From: Trogon surrucura
Taxonomy: Eukaryota > Chordata > Aves > Trogoniformes > Trogonidae
Length of the DNA: 64,000 nt
Reading direction: 5' to 3'
NCBI GenBank assembly: GCA_020746105.1
Contig: CM036626.1
Coordinates: 11,178,001 to 11,242,000 of the forward strand
Positions 24,491 through 36,236 of the stretch are shown one piece after another (positions within the stretch are counted from its first letter, which is position 1; every line of letters begins with the position of its first letter). The notes beneath the pieces are model-generated. The model ran no database searches. It was not told the origin of the DNA and worked only from the letters and a program-made list of their open reading frames with translations. A program made the position numbers and the translations under genes.

Positions 24491-26260
24491 CCTACAAAGC
24501 TCAAATAGATCTTTAAGACTATATCGTTCTGTCAAGAAAAGTGGTAGAATCCCTCATATCTATAAGAATATATACGTGTGCCTGTCGATGTGTACTTAAT
24601 TTTTCTGTTTAAGATATTCATATCCTCTTTCTTGGGTACCCTCTTAGAAAGGAATAGCACTTTGAGATGTTCTCTGCTGCCTCAGAGTCTGTGTTGGTGT
24701 CAAGACTGGGTACTGCTGGCTAACTTCTAGATGAATTGAGTAGGGCAAGGCAAAGTCCTCCTATGGTTACACACTTAAGTTTTGTTTCCTGAAAAACTTA
24801 CCCAGCTGCCGAGCAGTTGTGAAAACAGCCAGCAGGTAATAGCAGGACTGTTCTGTTAAGTGAAGTTGATACAATGCAGAGCCCTTTGTTAGTGACTGAA
24901 GCAAGTAGAAGACATTTCCTCCCTTTTCTCTCATTTCCACTAGCTCTCTGTAATTCTAGGTGTTGTCTGTACTCTGCAGGTGCTCATTTCTTTCCCCTGA
25001 ATATAAAGGCAGCCAGGCTGGGGAGGCATTTCTAGACTGCTTGCATAGAATTTTAAAAATTAAAACAGGAGGAAGGAACACACTTGATAAGATTTGATCA
25101 GAACAAGCAGGGAGGAGAAAGCCAAGATCTCCCTTACCTCAGATGTGAATTTGTTTTTCCTTGAAATGAAAGAGCAGGATGTTCTGAGGAAGTTTATATC
25201 CCCAAACTTAAGCCTGGACAGTCCTTGAACAGCAAGTGATGGCAGTCAAGATCCAAAGGCAGCTGCATTTTAAGCTTGTCTCAGTACTTTGGAAACATCT
25301 GCATTCTTTATCAACACCCATAACCAGTAAAAAGATGAAGCAGTATTTCTGCAGCTGCACTAGAATGATGTAACTAGCATACATTTAATTTTATTTCAAG
25401 TTTTGGCTACCTCTCATGCAGGGCAACGAGGGATGTTACAGATGGCTAACATGCAGAAGATACTCACATTGTGGAGTGGTGACAACTGAGCTTTTAATGT
25501 CGCACAAGTTCAGAGAGAGTAAAGAGACTGAGCAAAAGAAAGTCCGTCACATAGGTACCCATCTGCTGTGGGAACCTAGCCCTGGTGTTCCTTATAAAAG
25601 CTAAAGAACGAGGCTGCTGTTGTATTTGTGGAAAAGAGGAATTCTTGAGCATTTATTCCAGATAAAATAAGAACGAACCCAAACATCATGTCTGAATTTG
25701 AACTTGAACTATGAATGATTACTGTGATCAGAAAACATGCGGTTGAGCGTTAGAGTCTGCTTTATTTTCATGCAGTCAGGTTTTGGCTGTCTATGCTGAA
25801 ATACTAATAAGAGGGTTTGATCCCGTGCTATTTCTTGCCTTGAGGTCAGGGAGATAGCCATACCACATGCTATGCTCTTCTAAGCCATCCACCTTTTGAA
25901 GTTTGCCCATGCTGATTTATCTCTCAGTTCCAAAAAAGCTAGAAACACCATAGTACCTGGCACTCCAGTGATCCCCTTGATAAAGATAATAATTTTTCAT
26001 TTTATGAATGCATTTATTTAGGCATCTGCTAACACAAAGATGGGACAGTCATCTCTATATCATAGATTGCTTTGATGAGACTTTAAAGGACTTCTCCAAG
26101 CTCTCAAAGACCAATTGTAATGAGCGTTACAGTCCAATTCAGTACAAGATTTCTTTGCAAGCCAAAAAAATAAGCAGTGCCCAGTTTATCAGACGGAAAG
26201 AAGGCTCCTTTCCTTGGTAATTAGCTGGCACTGTATTTTCCAGGGCAGGATAGCTTAAAC
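24490..26260. other. Non-coding stretch, nothing recognised
   Basis: AT-rich unique DNA without supported exons or repeats. Confidence 0.45.
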
Positions 26261-26269
26261 CGTTACGGG

Positions 26270-26560
26270 CACATCCTTCAAGAGGGAGAAACCTAGCGCA
26301 GGACTAAATATACGCAGGGTTCCTGTGCCTAAGTGTGCAAGCCTGATCAATGGCTGTGAGACTGCTAATGAGCCACCTCATTAGCTGCGTGCAGGAATAT
26401 TTACTCGGGACTCAGGCGCCATTGTGGTAATCGCGTGCCGAAGCACAGCGGCAGGTTGGCGAGCTCTGAACCGTCCTGACATCTACCAGTTGTAAACTCA
26501 CCCCCTTAATGCCGCTGTGCTAACACAGCAGCGTGTCTCGTGGTGTGATATTAACCTGAA
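26270..26560. promoter_or_regulatory. Candidate conserved non-coding element with retained CpG
   Basis: By eye there are about 15-18 CpG steps in 290 bp while the flanks are nearly CpG-free. Motifs include TAATGAGCC, CTCATTAGCTGCG, GGAATATTTACTCGG, GCGCCATTGTGGTAATCGCG, TTAATGCCGCTGTG and GTGATATTAACCTGAACGG, which are homeodomain, FOX-like and SOX-like cores. There is no reading frame and no repeat. The combination of retained CpG and dense factor cores is the strongest enhancer-like texture in the window. Function is inferred, because conservation cannot be measured here. Confidence 0.4.
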
Positions 26561-27109
26561 CGGTTTCCTCCTCCACCACCGACCTCGGCCACACGTGGAA
26601 ACGCAGCTCTTTGCAGCTCTTCGCTCCTGCATGCGCTGCTCGGTCTCCCGTCCCAAGTCCTTGCTGGAGCTCTGTGGCTTTTTGTCCTGAGAATGTAGTT
26701 ATGCTGGGAGCAAGGGAGTTCCCTCAGCCTACCTCTGATGCTCAGAGAAGATCTACACGGGCTTATTTTCAGAAGTTCACTGCTCTAATGGTGAATCAAG
26801 TCTGATGTAGACTCTGGTGCAACGCAACCCCTGATATGACTTGGCAAAGTAATACAGAAGAGCCCATGCCTCCCATTGATTGAATTGCAGTCTGACCTCT
26901 CCTGCCTCTTCTCTGGCGAGACTTTTGTTCATCTTTTTCTGTTCAGTATTATCCTCCTCTGATAGCCCCCGTTCCAGTCTGCCAGCGGTATTTATTACCT
27001 TTTCCACAGCATGGCTGTTTTCAGTTTTCTTACATTTCCAATTATACTGCACAGTTGCCATTGATCTGTTTTCTGTTAGCATGAAAATCAGAGCTGTGAT
27101 CTATATAAT

Positions 27110-27240
27110 TTAAGACTCTACCTTCATTAACCTTCCTTTTGTTTTTAAGGCAGACTATTTAAATTGATCTTTATTAAATAAAATTACAAGAGCTATCAAT
27201 CCTCATGCTTCACGGTGTAAGCTGATCAGTGGCTAACTCA
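27110..27240. other. AT-rich unique segment
   Basis: Contains ATTTAAATTGATC, TTATTAAATAAAATTAC and GCTATCAATCC. It is possibly constrained regulatory DNA, with no other evidence. Confidence 0.15.
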
Positions 27241-27473
27241 GGAAGTAATTGCCAGAGGACCTCTTTGTTAAGGTACTGTACAATTAGATGTGTTTCAGCA
27301 GTGTAATTCCTTCCAAGGAGTGTATGGCTACCATCGAGGACAGTTTTCTGCATTTACTGGATCACCAGATAATTCTGATGCAGAGGAAGGCAACTGGATT
27401 GGATGGACTCTTGCTATAGCAGCTCACCTCTGAGCTGCCCCAGTGGCAAACATCTCAGGGCTGAGCTATTAAG

Positions 27474-27570
27474 GGCCAGATCCTTCAGTAACATACATCA
27501 GTCCAGATTCGGTGACTCGATGTGATGCGAAGATCCTCCGCCGGTGTGATTTAGCACAGCTCCACCTTTT
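27474..27570. mobile_element. Degraded palindromic MITE remnant
   Basis: GGGCCAGATCCTTCAGT (27475) and later GAAGATCCTCCGCCGGTGTG with ATTTAGCACAGCTCC (27531-27565) match pieces of the amniote fold-back element, which I recall as GGGCCAGATCCTCAGCTGGT followed by GTAAAT..GCATAGCTCC. Two left-arm-like pieces in the same orientation suggest two overlapping copies or internal rearrangement. CpG within the second piece fits an old element. Confidence 0.5.
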
Positions 27571-27999
27571 TGAGCGGTGACCTCCTGTTATTTTGCCCTG
27601 TCCTGTTGCCAAACAGAGATGGGCATATGAATGATGAGTTTATTTATGAAAGGCACTGCTCTCATCCCACTTCTCCAGTTGCAGACTGGAGCTACCCACT
27701 GTTGTGGGGATACTTCAGTTTTCCACCAAATCATAATCCTGTACTATCCAGGGCAACTAAAAAGCTTAAGCTATGGGATGTCTGCATTCTCTAAGATATC
27801 TCCTCCCTTGCAGTGGTTGTATGTATCCTAGCTTCTTAATTGACTTCTCACATTGTCTAAACACATTTAGACACAAGATTTCACAATTACAGGAAAGTTA
27901 CTTTCAACATCCTCCTACTCTCATTCAGATCCATTCTCTTGCGCTCTCATTTTCTTATCATATTTAAGAATTCTGTGTAAATGAGCATTAATGAACCAA

Positions 28000-29110
28000 T
28001 TTTAAATTATTTTTCTATAAGCAATTTCAGCTGTAAGTTGCTTGATTATGTGAATCCAAATGATGGAGGTGGGAGGAGGGAGAGCATAAAACGTGCCTTT
28101 ACTGCAGTAACCTGTGACCGATTTAAGTGCTGGAGCAAAGGTAAATGCAGAAGGGTTGAGCTGCCGTCTGAATGCCGTCTGCACAGCATTGCGTGGAGAG
28201 GAGGTGGCACAGGACTCTGGAAGTCAGGGAACTGCATGTGGTGACATAGAGGCAAGGGGGGAAAATATCCTCTCCTCTATTGATGCTCACCTCCCCGTGC
28301 TGCCTCTGCAGGACGTGGCATTGCTATCTGCAAGCCCACCTCTCACCTTTGCGTGGGGAATGTGAGCAGCACAAGCACTAGTTGGCAGAGAAACAAGCAT
28401 TAGATGGTTTGTGGGATGGAGGAGGTGGGGGCACAGGGAGGTTGCGTGGATTTGTGGCACCACGCACAAGGTGCATCAATCCAGGGTTGGGAGAGATTTA
28501 ATAGCCATGCCTGAAAGGCACAGTAGCATGTAGGGACTGGCAAGACAATATCTTAAAACCTTGTGTGCAGCAGCTGCACACACTAATGTATTGTTTTCCA
28601 ATGTCAGGTACATTCTATATTTTTAGCTCTGTAAATTTCAAAGTTAATCCAGAAATGAGTTATTCAGCATTGCAATAAAATGTGACTACCTTCTGACAGC
28701 TTTGTTCTTTTCTTTCTTCCTGAGTCAGGAGCAGAGAAGAGGGGCTGTTCTGCTGCAGAAACCAATAACCACAAGTTAAACCACAAGAGTTCAAAGGGTT
28801 TGGTCCACCTCCTGGGGAAGTTAATACAAGTTTTCTACTGCTGGGAAACCAAATGGGATCCGACCCACAGGAGCTGGATGGCTAAGAGCAGCAGAGGAGC
28901 CTGAATGAGCCTGGATCATGGCCCCCAATATATTTGAGAAGAAAGATCTGAGTCTTTTTCCAAGTCTGGGGCAGTTTCCATTTTCTCTTCCAGCTTTGAG
29001 GGTTTTATAGAGTGGACACTGCTGACGTCGGGCTTTGATCACTCTGCCAGGGAGGGCTGGCTGGTGGTTGCAGAAAAGGCACTGGTTTCAAAACTCTTAC
29101 TTGTTTTTTT
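28000..29110. other. Non-coding stretch, nothing firm
   Basis: No recognised gene or repeat. A patch with retained CpG (AAAACGTGCC, GTGACCGATTT, GCCGTCTGAATGCCGTCTG, TTGCGTGG) spans about 28085-28200 and includes a short direct repeat, GCCGTCTG, spaced by 10 bp. Confidence 0.4.
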
Positions 29111-29116
29111 TTTCCC

Positions 29117-29310
29117 CCAGCTCTGCTATTGACTTTCTCTCTGACCTTGGGCACATCAATTCTTCCACTGAAGTAAGTGGGAACTCAATTGCATTTTATG
29201 TTTCTTTATGAGTCAGATTCCTTTTCTGCAAAATGAGGATCATAACACTTAACTACCTCTCAGAAGTGCTCTGAGGCCTAACAACAAATTAATGTTTAAG
29301 ATCCTTGGAT
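29117..29310 (+). mobile_element. MIR/CORE-type SINE, ancient
   Basis: The segment runs CAGCTCTGCTATTGAC, CTGACCTTGGGCACATCAA, GTCAGATTCCTTTTCTGC, AAAATGAGGATCATAACA, CTTAACTACCTCTCAGAAG, TGCTCTGAGGCCTAA, TTAATGTTTAAGATCCTTGG. This is colinear with the MIR-type SINE body: CAGCTCTGCCACT, TGTGTGACCTTGGGCAAGT, CAGTTTCC..CATCTGTAAA, ATGGGGATAATAAT, CCTACCTCA, TTGTGAGG.TTAA, TTTGAGATCCTTGGAT. The tRNA-like 5' head is not clear. Such SINEs ceased activity long before birds diversified, so this is a pre-avian fossil. Confidence 0.8.
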
Positions 29311-29329
29311 TTTTTTAACAAAAAAAAAC

Positions 29330-29545
29330 CTTTACAGATATGTGAATTTCAGTGAAAAGTGTCAATTTGTTGAAACTGAAAAGTTCTGCAGATGAGGATT
29401 GTTTTCAATGCATTTCTTGGCTTGCAAAAAAAAAAAAGAGATTTAAAGCATCGTTTTGAAATGGTTGAAATGCCTTGTTTCAACATTTTGAAAGTGAAAT
29501 ATTTTTGGTTTTCGTTTTGAAATTACTTTCCATTTATTTTTTTCA
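29330..29545. repeat. TTTGAAA/TTTCAA-rich low-complexity segment
   Basis: Loose iterations of GTTGAAACTGAAAAG, GTTTTGAAATGGTTGAAATG, TTGTTTCAACATTTTGAAAG and CGTTTTGAAATTAC occur on both strands, with an A12 run inside. A similar TTTGAAATG-rich degenerate repeat is known from reptile genomes. Here it is called only as low complexity with partial inverted symmetry. Confidence 0.5.
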
Positions 29546-29549
29546 TTAT

Positions 29550-32500
29550 ATTGTGTGCTATAAATATGACACAAAATCAAGGCAAATTGAGGCATGATAT
29601 GTCTGCTTGTTAAAAGTGAACTGTTTTAAATTACCTGAAAGGACATTACTTTTTTTTTCTTCTCTTAATTTCCTCTGCAGAGAACTCTGGCATCTCCTGG
29701 ATTTGCTCTGACTGAGCGTCTGACTCCATTTCAAAATCCACGGGGAAATGGGATTTTTGTGCTTCTCAGAACCTGCGAGGGCATGAAGGCTCTTTGAGAC
29801 TGCCCCAAACGTCACACGGGGCTGCTGTCCTGTGGAACTGTTCTGCTAAAGTCAAAATATCAAATCACAGAGACACAAGACACTGAGAAGAAGAAGGTGA
29901 AAGGGATGATGTGAAAACATCCAGTTATATGCGGGTGTATCCACTGGACACTGATTTACACAGAACTGCAGGTACTGAAGCAGCTACCATCAATGGTTGA
30001 TATTTGAGCAGGCTGCCTTCAATGGTTGCAGAGTCTCTGTCATGGGAATATTTAAAATTATGTAAGATATTTGTAGGAAAGGCCTAAGTAAAGCTGACCC
30101 TGCATTGAGCAGTCTGAGGGACAGGTGGATTGATGCTGTCAGTTGCTTGGGCAATGTGGTGCTGAACCCAGGAGGTTCCCTGGGAGCAGAGGGACTACAG
30201 CAAGGAGAAAGGCAGGAAAAGAGAGGGAAAGCCAAGCTTTAAAAGGGCACATATGAGCAAGAGAGAAAAAAAAGAGGAGCAGAAGGGCTGGAATCACAAG
30301 GTGCATCAGCCAAGGGAGGAAGGAGATAACTCAGAGGAGTCCAAACACAGCGCAACCACAAAACTAAACTAAACTCGGCTGAAACATTTACCCATAATGA
30401 CCCTTGTGTGTTGGAGGTATAATAATTTTTAAAAGAAATCAACTACTGAAAGTCATGCTTACCATGACTGAAGTTTCTTCTCATGTCCTTTGGTTTCCAC
30501 CCAATTTCTTGTACATCCCAGTCCTTGCTCATATCCCCAGCGTAGTTTTAATTTGGGCCCTTCTCTGTGTTCATTTGCTTTTTCTCCCATTCGAGCAGCA
30601 CAACTGCCCCAACTGTTCACCAGGCAGGATCAAACCAGGGCTGTGAATGTGTCCCTCAGATGAGAGATCTCCCATGCAGAGCACAGAGATGTTCGCCACA
30701 GCGAGTGGCTGATCCAGCAGAGTTCAGTGGAGTTGGACAAGGACCAAGCTGCGAGTTATGCCTCAGTTTTTGCGATGCCAGCTGCCAAACGTCTTAATAG
30801 TAAGTAGGCCACTTTATCCTCTGTTGCAGGGGATGCAAAATGTTGCCTTAGAGATGTGGCATTAGGGGATAGAGGTGAAGCTTCAGCCCTCCTATCCCAG
30901 TTTCTGTCTCCATTTGTTCATACATCTTCGTAGTGTTGCATCAAACATTGCACACGAGTGTTGTAGCCAGAGACACGTGACAAGGGTCTCCCTGCAGTGT
31001 AAAGGTCACTGGGCACTTACAAACTGATTTTAGCTAGCTGAACTGTACCCTGCAGTTGCACGGTGGTGTTTTCTAATGCCTGTGTCGAGCCAGCACTGTC
31101 GTCAGCAGGTCTGTGTTACCACTGCCCTCTTGTCTCAGACGCAGGACATCTCAGTGGCCTGTCAGCCCCGTGACCTTTCTTATGAGGATTCTCCTAGAAA
31201 TAGGTTAAAGGGAGCAGGGTGATCTGAGCTCTATCTCTGCTGACACACTGAATTCCTGCTATTTATCAGCTTCTCTTTAAAAGGATTTCAGATTGCATTT
31301 CCGTATCTAGCATATGGAGACTTTCACTTGTTTGACAGGTTGATTCTTTCATCAGACATTTATAAGGATTTACAATACTGATGCACTCCGCATGACATAG
31401 AAAAAAAATCTGGCAAAGGGACGAGCCATCCTCTGAGCAGTTTTCCCTTTTCTTTCTCTTCCCACCTTTCATATGCTTTACAAAGGCAGGTCACTACAAC
31501 AAAGGCTGTGATAACACTAACACCCTTTCCAAGCATTTTCTGCCGGGATGAGTGATGATGGATGCAGGCTCCTTAAAAGAGCGGAGTACATGAGGCTCTT
31601 CTTTCCTTGTGGTTTGTGCTCAGAGCGATGGAGATACAGGCAGTGAGAAGGCCCCTGCCAGTGGGGTGAGCAGCAATAGGCAAAAGGAGAGGAGAAAGGC
31701 ACTGAACCCTGTAGGAGACTGCAGGGAGGAGACAGATACTGGCTTTGCTTTAGACGGAGAGTTGCAGAATAAAATCCTCCAGGACAGAGCCTGCAGGGCA
31801 GAGATTTCTCCCTTTTTGACAGCCTACAGTGAATGAAGCGCAAAATAGCCTGCTGCCTCCACAGACAGCAAGGATATTTGGAGACATCAAACTGTAGTAC
31901 AGAGGACGCACAAGAGGACTGGGGACGCAGCTAAGTACCTCCCAGACTTTTTGGTTTCTTGTTCCAAGTGCGAAGTCCTGAAATCATGCAAGTTTGTGTT
32001 GTGTTCCTGCTGGAATCAAAAATATAGCTTCTTTCTGCTTTGAGGTAGCAGATGAAAGCTTATTTGGTCTCTTGTCATCTGCCCTTGTTTCACATTCAAA
32101 GGTGTTTGGATTTGAAGTCTGCATGTTTTCAGCCCTTGCAAAGGGCAGGGGAATAGCAGTGGACACAGCCAGACATAAGTCAAGTTTCCTGTTTCTAAAC
32201 TACATGTAAAACCAGTTTCTCAGATTCTTTCGAGGGTTTATAAGGACAGGTTATTTCTGCCGCATAGTTGATGATTTGCCTAATATAGCTCCAGTCTCAT
32301 ACTGAGATTTGCTTGCTGATTTGACTTTGATTTGACAGTTGCATTTGGTACTCTACAATGATCAATAACAGGTTAGCTTTGGTAATATAGTTTCTTGATT
32401 TTTAGTTTGAGTTGATTCGGTGCATTGATAGAATGTATAAAGCATCCAGAGGCCCATTAGGCTCAGATAGGACCCTGGGAACAGCTCTTTAAGGAGAGGC

Positions 32501-35260
32501 TGACTTAAACCACTTGTTCCCCACATCACTGACTGCCTGGGGAGAACAGGGTGCTGCTTCATGGCAGCAGATCCTGCCCTTTCCACATTCATGAGCATGT
32601 TCCTATTTGTCCTTGTGCATACACCCAGTGAACTGGTAAAGGGATGCAAGTCACCAGAGAAGGAAAGCACATTAATTAAAAAAAAAAGATGCTTTTATAC
32701 CACTTCGGCTCACCAAACTGGCTCAGAGCATCAGGCGTGCTGGTTCCAGAATCAGAGCAACAGCAAAGCTGTGTGGGTTTAGAGAAATAGGCACAGGACT
32801 GTACCAGCAGAGAAAGCTCCTCCAGGATAATCACAATGCAAATGCAAAGTGGTTTGATGAAACTGCACTAACCATTTATTTGGTTTTTCTGATTAAACAT
32901 TAAAAGGGTCTTCAGCTAGTTTACCATCACACAAAACTGCCACTTGAATTGTGAATGGCCACATCTACTTGGAGCTTAACGAGGTTTAATTAATTTATAG
33001 CCATACCTTAGTTCTCTGGTATTAGTTTGCCTGCAGATGCCTGTATTGCCCTTAGTCTCTCATTCAGCTTGAAGGAGCAAAAGATACTTTGGATTAATAC
33101 ATAAAAGACTCAGGGTAAGGGGGAGAGATTACGTAGTGAGTGCTTAGCCACAGCACCCGCTGGAACTAGTACTAACTTGACAGGGCAAGCAGAGAACGGC
33201 TTGCAAAGAAGGGTCTCATGTCTGGTCTGCACAGGGCAGAGCAATACAGAGCAGGTAGCTGATGCTGCCTGCACAGAGCTCCTTCGGACACTGCAACAGG
33301 GTATTTTTGCTTTTGCAAAGCGATGGTCTTAGCCTCCTTCTCTGTCCATGTACTCCCAAACAGACATGAAAAGAAAGGGAGAACAAGGGAAAGCTTCAGG
33401 GTGTTTGAGAAGCAGCAGCACTGAAAAGGCCATTACGAATTTGGTTTAAACCCACCAGCATCTTAAGAAACCCGCAGCCAAGTGCCAGCCATCCAATATG
33501 CAAGCACAGTTGGATAATGTGAAGGGTGATGGCTAGCTGCAAACGGATCCTGGGTGCCTGTTATTTTGCTGTGAATTTCCATGCTTTTGGAGAGTTTAAA
33601 TCAGAACTTTAATGGGCTTTTGATGTTGTTTTAGTTTGGTGAATAGTTTCCCGTTGTATCTGCTTATTCAGTGAAATAGCGAGGAAGCGCTGTTACAGTG
33701 GAAGATGACAAGAGACTATAGAAGCCTATCTCAGCTGCATTTGCACAGCAGAAGCCTTTAAAAATCACTGTGCTATGAACAAGACATTTCCATATTTCAC
33801 GGCTATTTTTGCCGGATGCCTAAAGTTGATGATACAGCAAAAAAAACTTGAATGAAAGGAGAAGGGAAAAAAAGTCCTGCTGTTCCTTTCTTTTTAACAA
33901 TTTACATCTCAGCCATGTCGCTTGGCAAAGTCAACAAGGCAAAGTATGTTGTGGCTGTGAAATGATAAGCACATGGGCTATACTGAGGACATTTTCTCCC
34001 TGGTATTTGGTAACAAAATGGGGTTTCATTCTGAAGTAGAACACTAGCCTCTTTTTTTTTTTTTTTGCTTTGCTACTGCTCTCTACCCAAAAGCTTATCA
34101 GGACAGCTGTCTTTTGGGAGAAGAAGGTCAGAGGAACTCAGGGACATGTGTGTTCCCACTCAGGTGTATGGCAACAGAGCAATTAAGTCTCTGCATGCCC
34201 GGTGGCCGTCAGCCCCTATACTGCCCTTACTCAGGCCTGCAGAGATCTACCAGGCTCCATGGGGTGTGGTGTAAGAAAGCATGCACAAAAATGCCAATAA
34301 TGGAGAAGCACAGTCCTGCATTGTACTGCTTGGTGAGTCTATGGGACGTGGCACTAGACTGAGGAAGCTGAAAATAAGTGAAGGAAAACAGAAATGGAAC
34401 TTCAAGGGCAGTTTACTGCTGCATTAGTCTGTTCCATTTCCAGAGAGGCTGCTTAGGACTCCAGGATATGTCCTTCTGTGATGCCATGCCCAAAATTACT
34501 GGTTGCTTTTCAAAGCCCATAGAGTCTATTTTTTGCTTCCATATAATTTCTATTAATTATCACCTGTGACCACTTCTTAAACACCTTTCATGTGTTTGGC
34601 AGTCTTTGTCCCACTGTGAAAGACATAGCATACACTGAAATGCTCAAACTAAAGTGCTTGTTCCTGTGCAATTAACTCAGTTTTTACAGCACCACTAAGA
34701 AGACAGGTTAGTGGTGTTTTTTCCAAGGAGGGACTTGAAAAGCCTTTTTGGACTGCAACTAAGAAATCAGATCATGGATGATGGAAAAATATCCCATCCA
34801 TACCCTGTACCAACGGAGACTCCCAGTGTGCTGGGTGTTTTGAGCCTGCCCTGTGACTACCTGGTTATTTGGCACATAGCCCAGCAGCCCAAATGCTCAC
34901 ACACCACGGAGAGAAAATGCTGCTCAAGAAGCTCTATTTAACCCAAACGTAGTGAAGCATCTTGTCCTTGACCTACCTTCAACAGCTGCAAAGGGGATGA
35001 GGTTTTTCCCTTAGATCAGCAGACCGAATAAAAGCAGAGACCTGCAGTTACCTCTCCCTAAAGGACTGGAATTTCTCTGGGTCAATATTATTACAGGTAC
35101 CACAGGCAGCCCCAGACTGGCTAAGGGGCTGCCGGTAGGAACATAAGTTTAAACTGCAGCTTGAGACGTCAGATTAAAGAAGGCAGTTTCATCCAAGATT
35201 TTGGACTCTGACGCTCAGGCATTCTCACACACCCCATGGAGGAACCGAGCTGGAGGCCAT
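29550..35260. other. Non-coding stretch, mostly featureless
   Basis: No supported gene. One exon-like arrangement is weak: TTCGAGCAG at 30592-30600 as acceptor and TTAATAGTAAGTAGG as donor at 30800. The interval has stops in the upstream-compatible frames, so at most it is a non-coding exon. A T15 run lies at 34052-34066. Confidence 0.4.
34052..34066. repeat. T15 homopolymer
   Basis: Fifteen consecutive T residues. No retroposon body is recognised beside it. Confidence 0.9.
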
Positions 35261-35264
35261 AGCA

Positions 35265-35401
35265 CAGGGCTCGCAGTCAGAAATTCAGCCAACTCCTCCC
35301 AAGTTGCTGAACATCTCTATTGCTCACTCTCTCCATCTATAAAAAAGGATTATAACACTTGTCTCAGACGGGTGTGTGAGGATCCATGGCTGTAATAAAC
35401 C
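35265..35401 (+). mobile_element. MIR/CORE-type SINE fragment, ancient
   Basis: CCAAGTTGCTGAACATCTCT, then CTCTCTCCATCTATAAAAAA, GGATTATAACACTTGTCTCA and GGGTGTGTGAGGATCCATGG reproduce the middle of a MIR-type SINE: AAGT.ACTTAACCTCTCT, TTTC.CCATCTGTAAAA, GGATAATAACACTTACCTCA, GGGTTGTGAGGATTAA. The head and the GAGATCCTTGG tail are missing or unreadable. It has the same family texture as the 29.1-kb copy. Confidence 0.72.
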
Positions 35402-35913
35402 TTGCGGCTGTTCGCTGGAATGCACCATACCAACATTCAGTGTGGTTACCAGGGAATAATTTTTTGCATATGACCAAAACAAACTGAAGATTTTGGAGAG
35501 TGGCTCCAGGCAGTTTAAGTTACGGTGACGTTTGCTCAGGGTAAGCAAATTGTTTGAATAAGACAATCCTCAACTGAAGTTAAAATAGAGAAAAAGCCCA
35601 TTCGATTGTTTTTTAATAGTGGGAAGATCACACCATTTTTTTTCTTCATATGCTTTTGGTTCTGGGGGCAGTGAAAGAGCATTAAACTACTCAAAACACT
35701 GGAAGAGCAAAGAGAACAGCTAACGTTAATCTGACCCTTGACAGAACAATGTGAATGAAGGCCACTTTCATCAGATTTCCGCTATGTTCATAGGAGAACT
35801 GGGAGCAATTCTGGAAATAAAATCCAGAGTAGGGGATCTATTGCAGATTGCATCTGCTGAAATGTCTGCAGAACTTAGCAACAACTCCGGCAGCCTGAGG
35901 TGGAGTTTGTGGA

Positions 35914-35947
35914 AACAACTAAAACTTTCCAACAACTAAAACTTTCC
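35914..35947. repeat. Perfect 17-bp tandem duplication
   Basis: AACAACTAAAACTTTCC occurs twice back to back (35914-35930 and 35931-35947) without a mismatch. This points to a recent slippage or duplication event and a likely indel polymorphism. Confidence 0.95.
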
Positions 35948-36236
35948 TGGCTTTGACTCTGGGTCAAAATTTGGGGGATTGCTGGAGTTTTGCCAGTCTA
36001 ACAGCAAAAGTCAAGGGATGCAAACCCACATTAAACACAACTGCAAATTCCCCTTCCTAGGGTTGTACCTTAACACAGCTGTTTCTAACACTAGAAGAGA
36101 ATCCAAATCCAGAAAAGCCACTGAATCCTTCCCTTCACAATTCCTATTTTGATACAAAGCTCTCTCTAGGCTAAAAGAGGAAGAATTTAGAATTAGGTCA
36201 GAGCTCTGAACTCCCATTAAGAAACACTGAGGTCAC

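Noticed and set aside
30601-30799. Exon-like interval between TTCGAGCAG and a GTAAGT donor
   Set aside because: The acceptor is weak and the frames contain stops. It could be a non-coding exon but nothing supports it.
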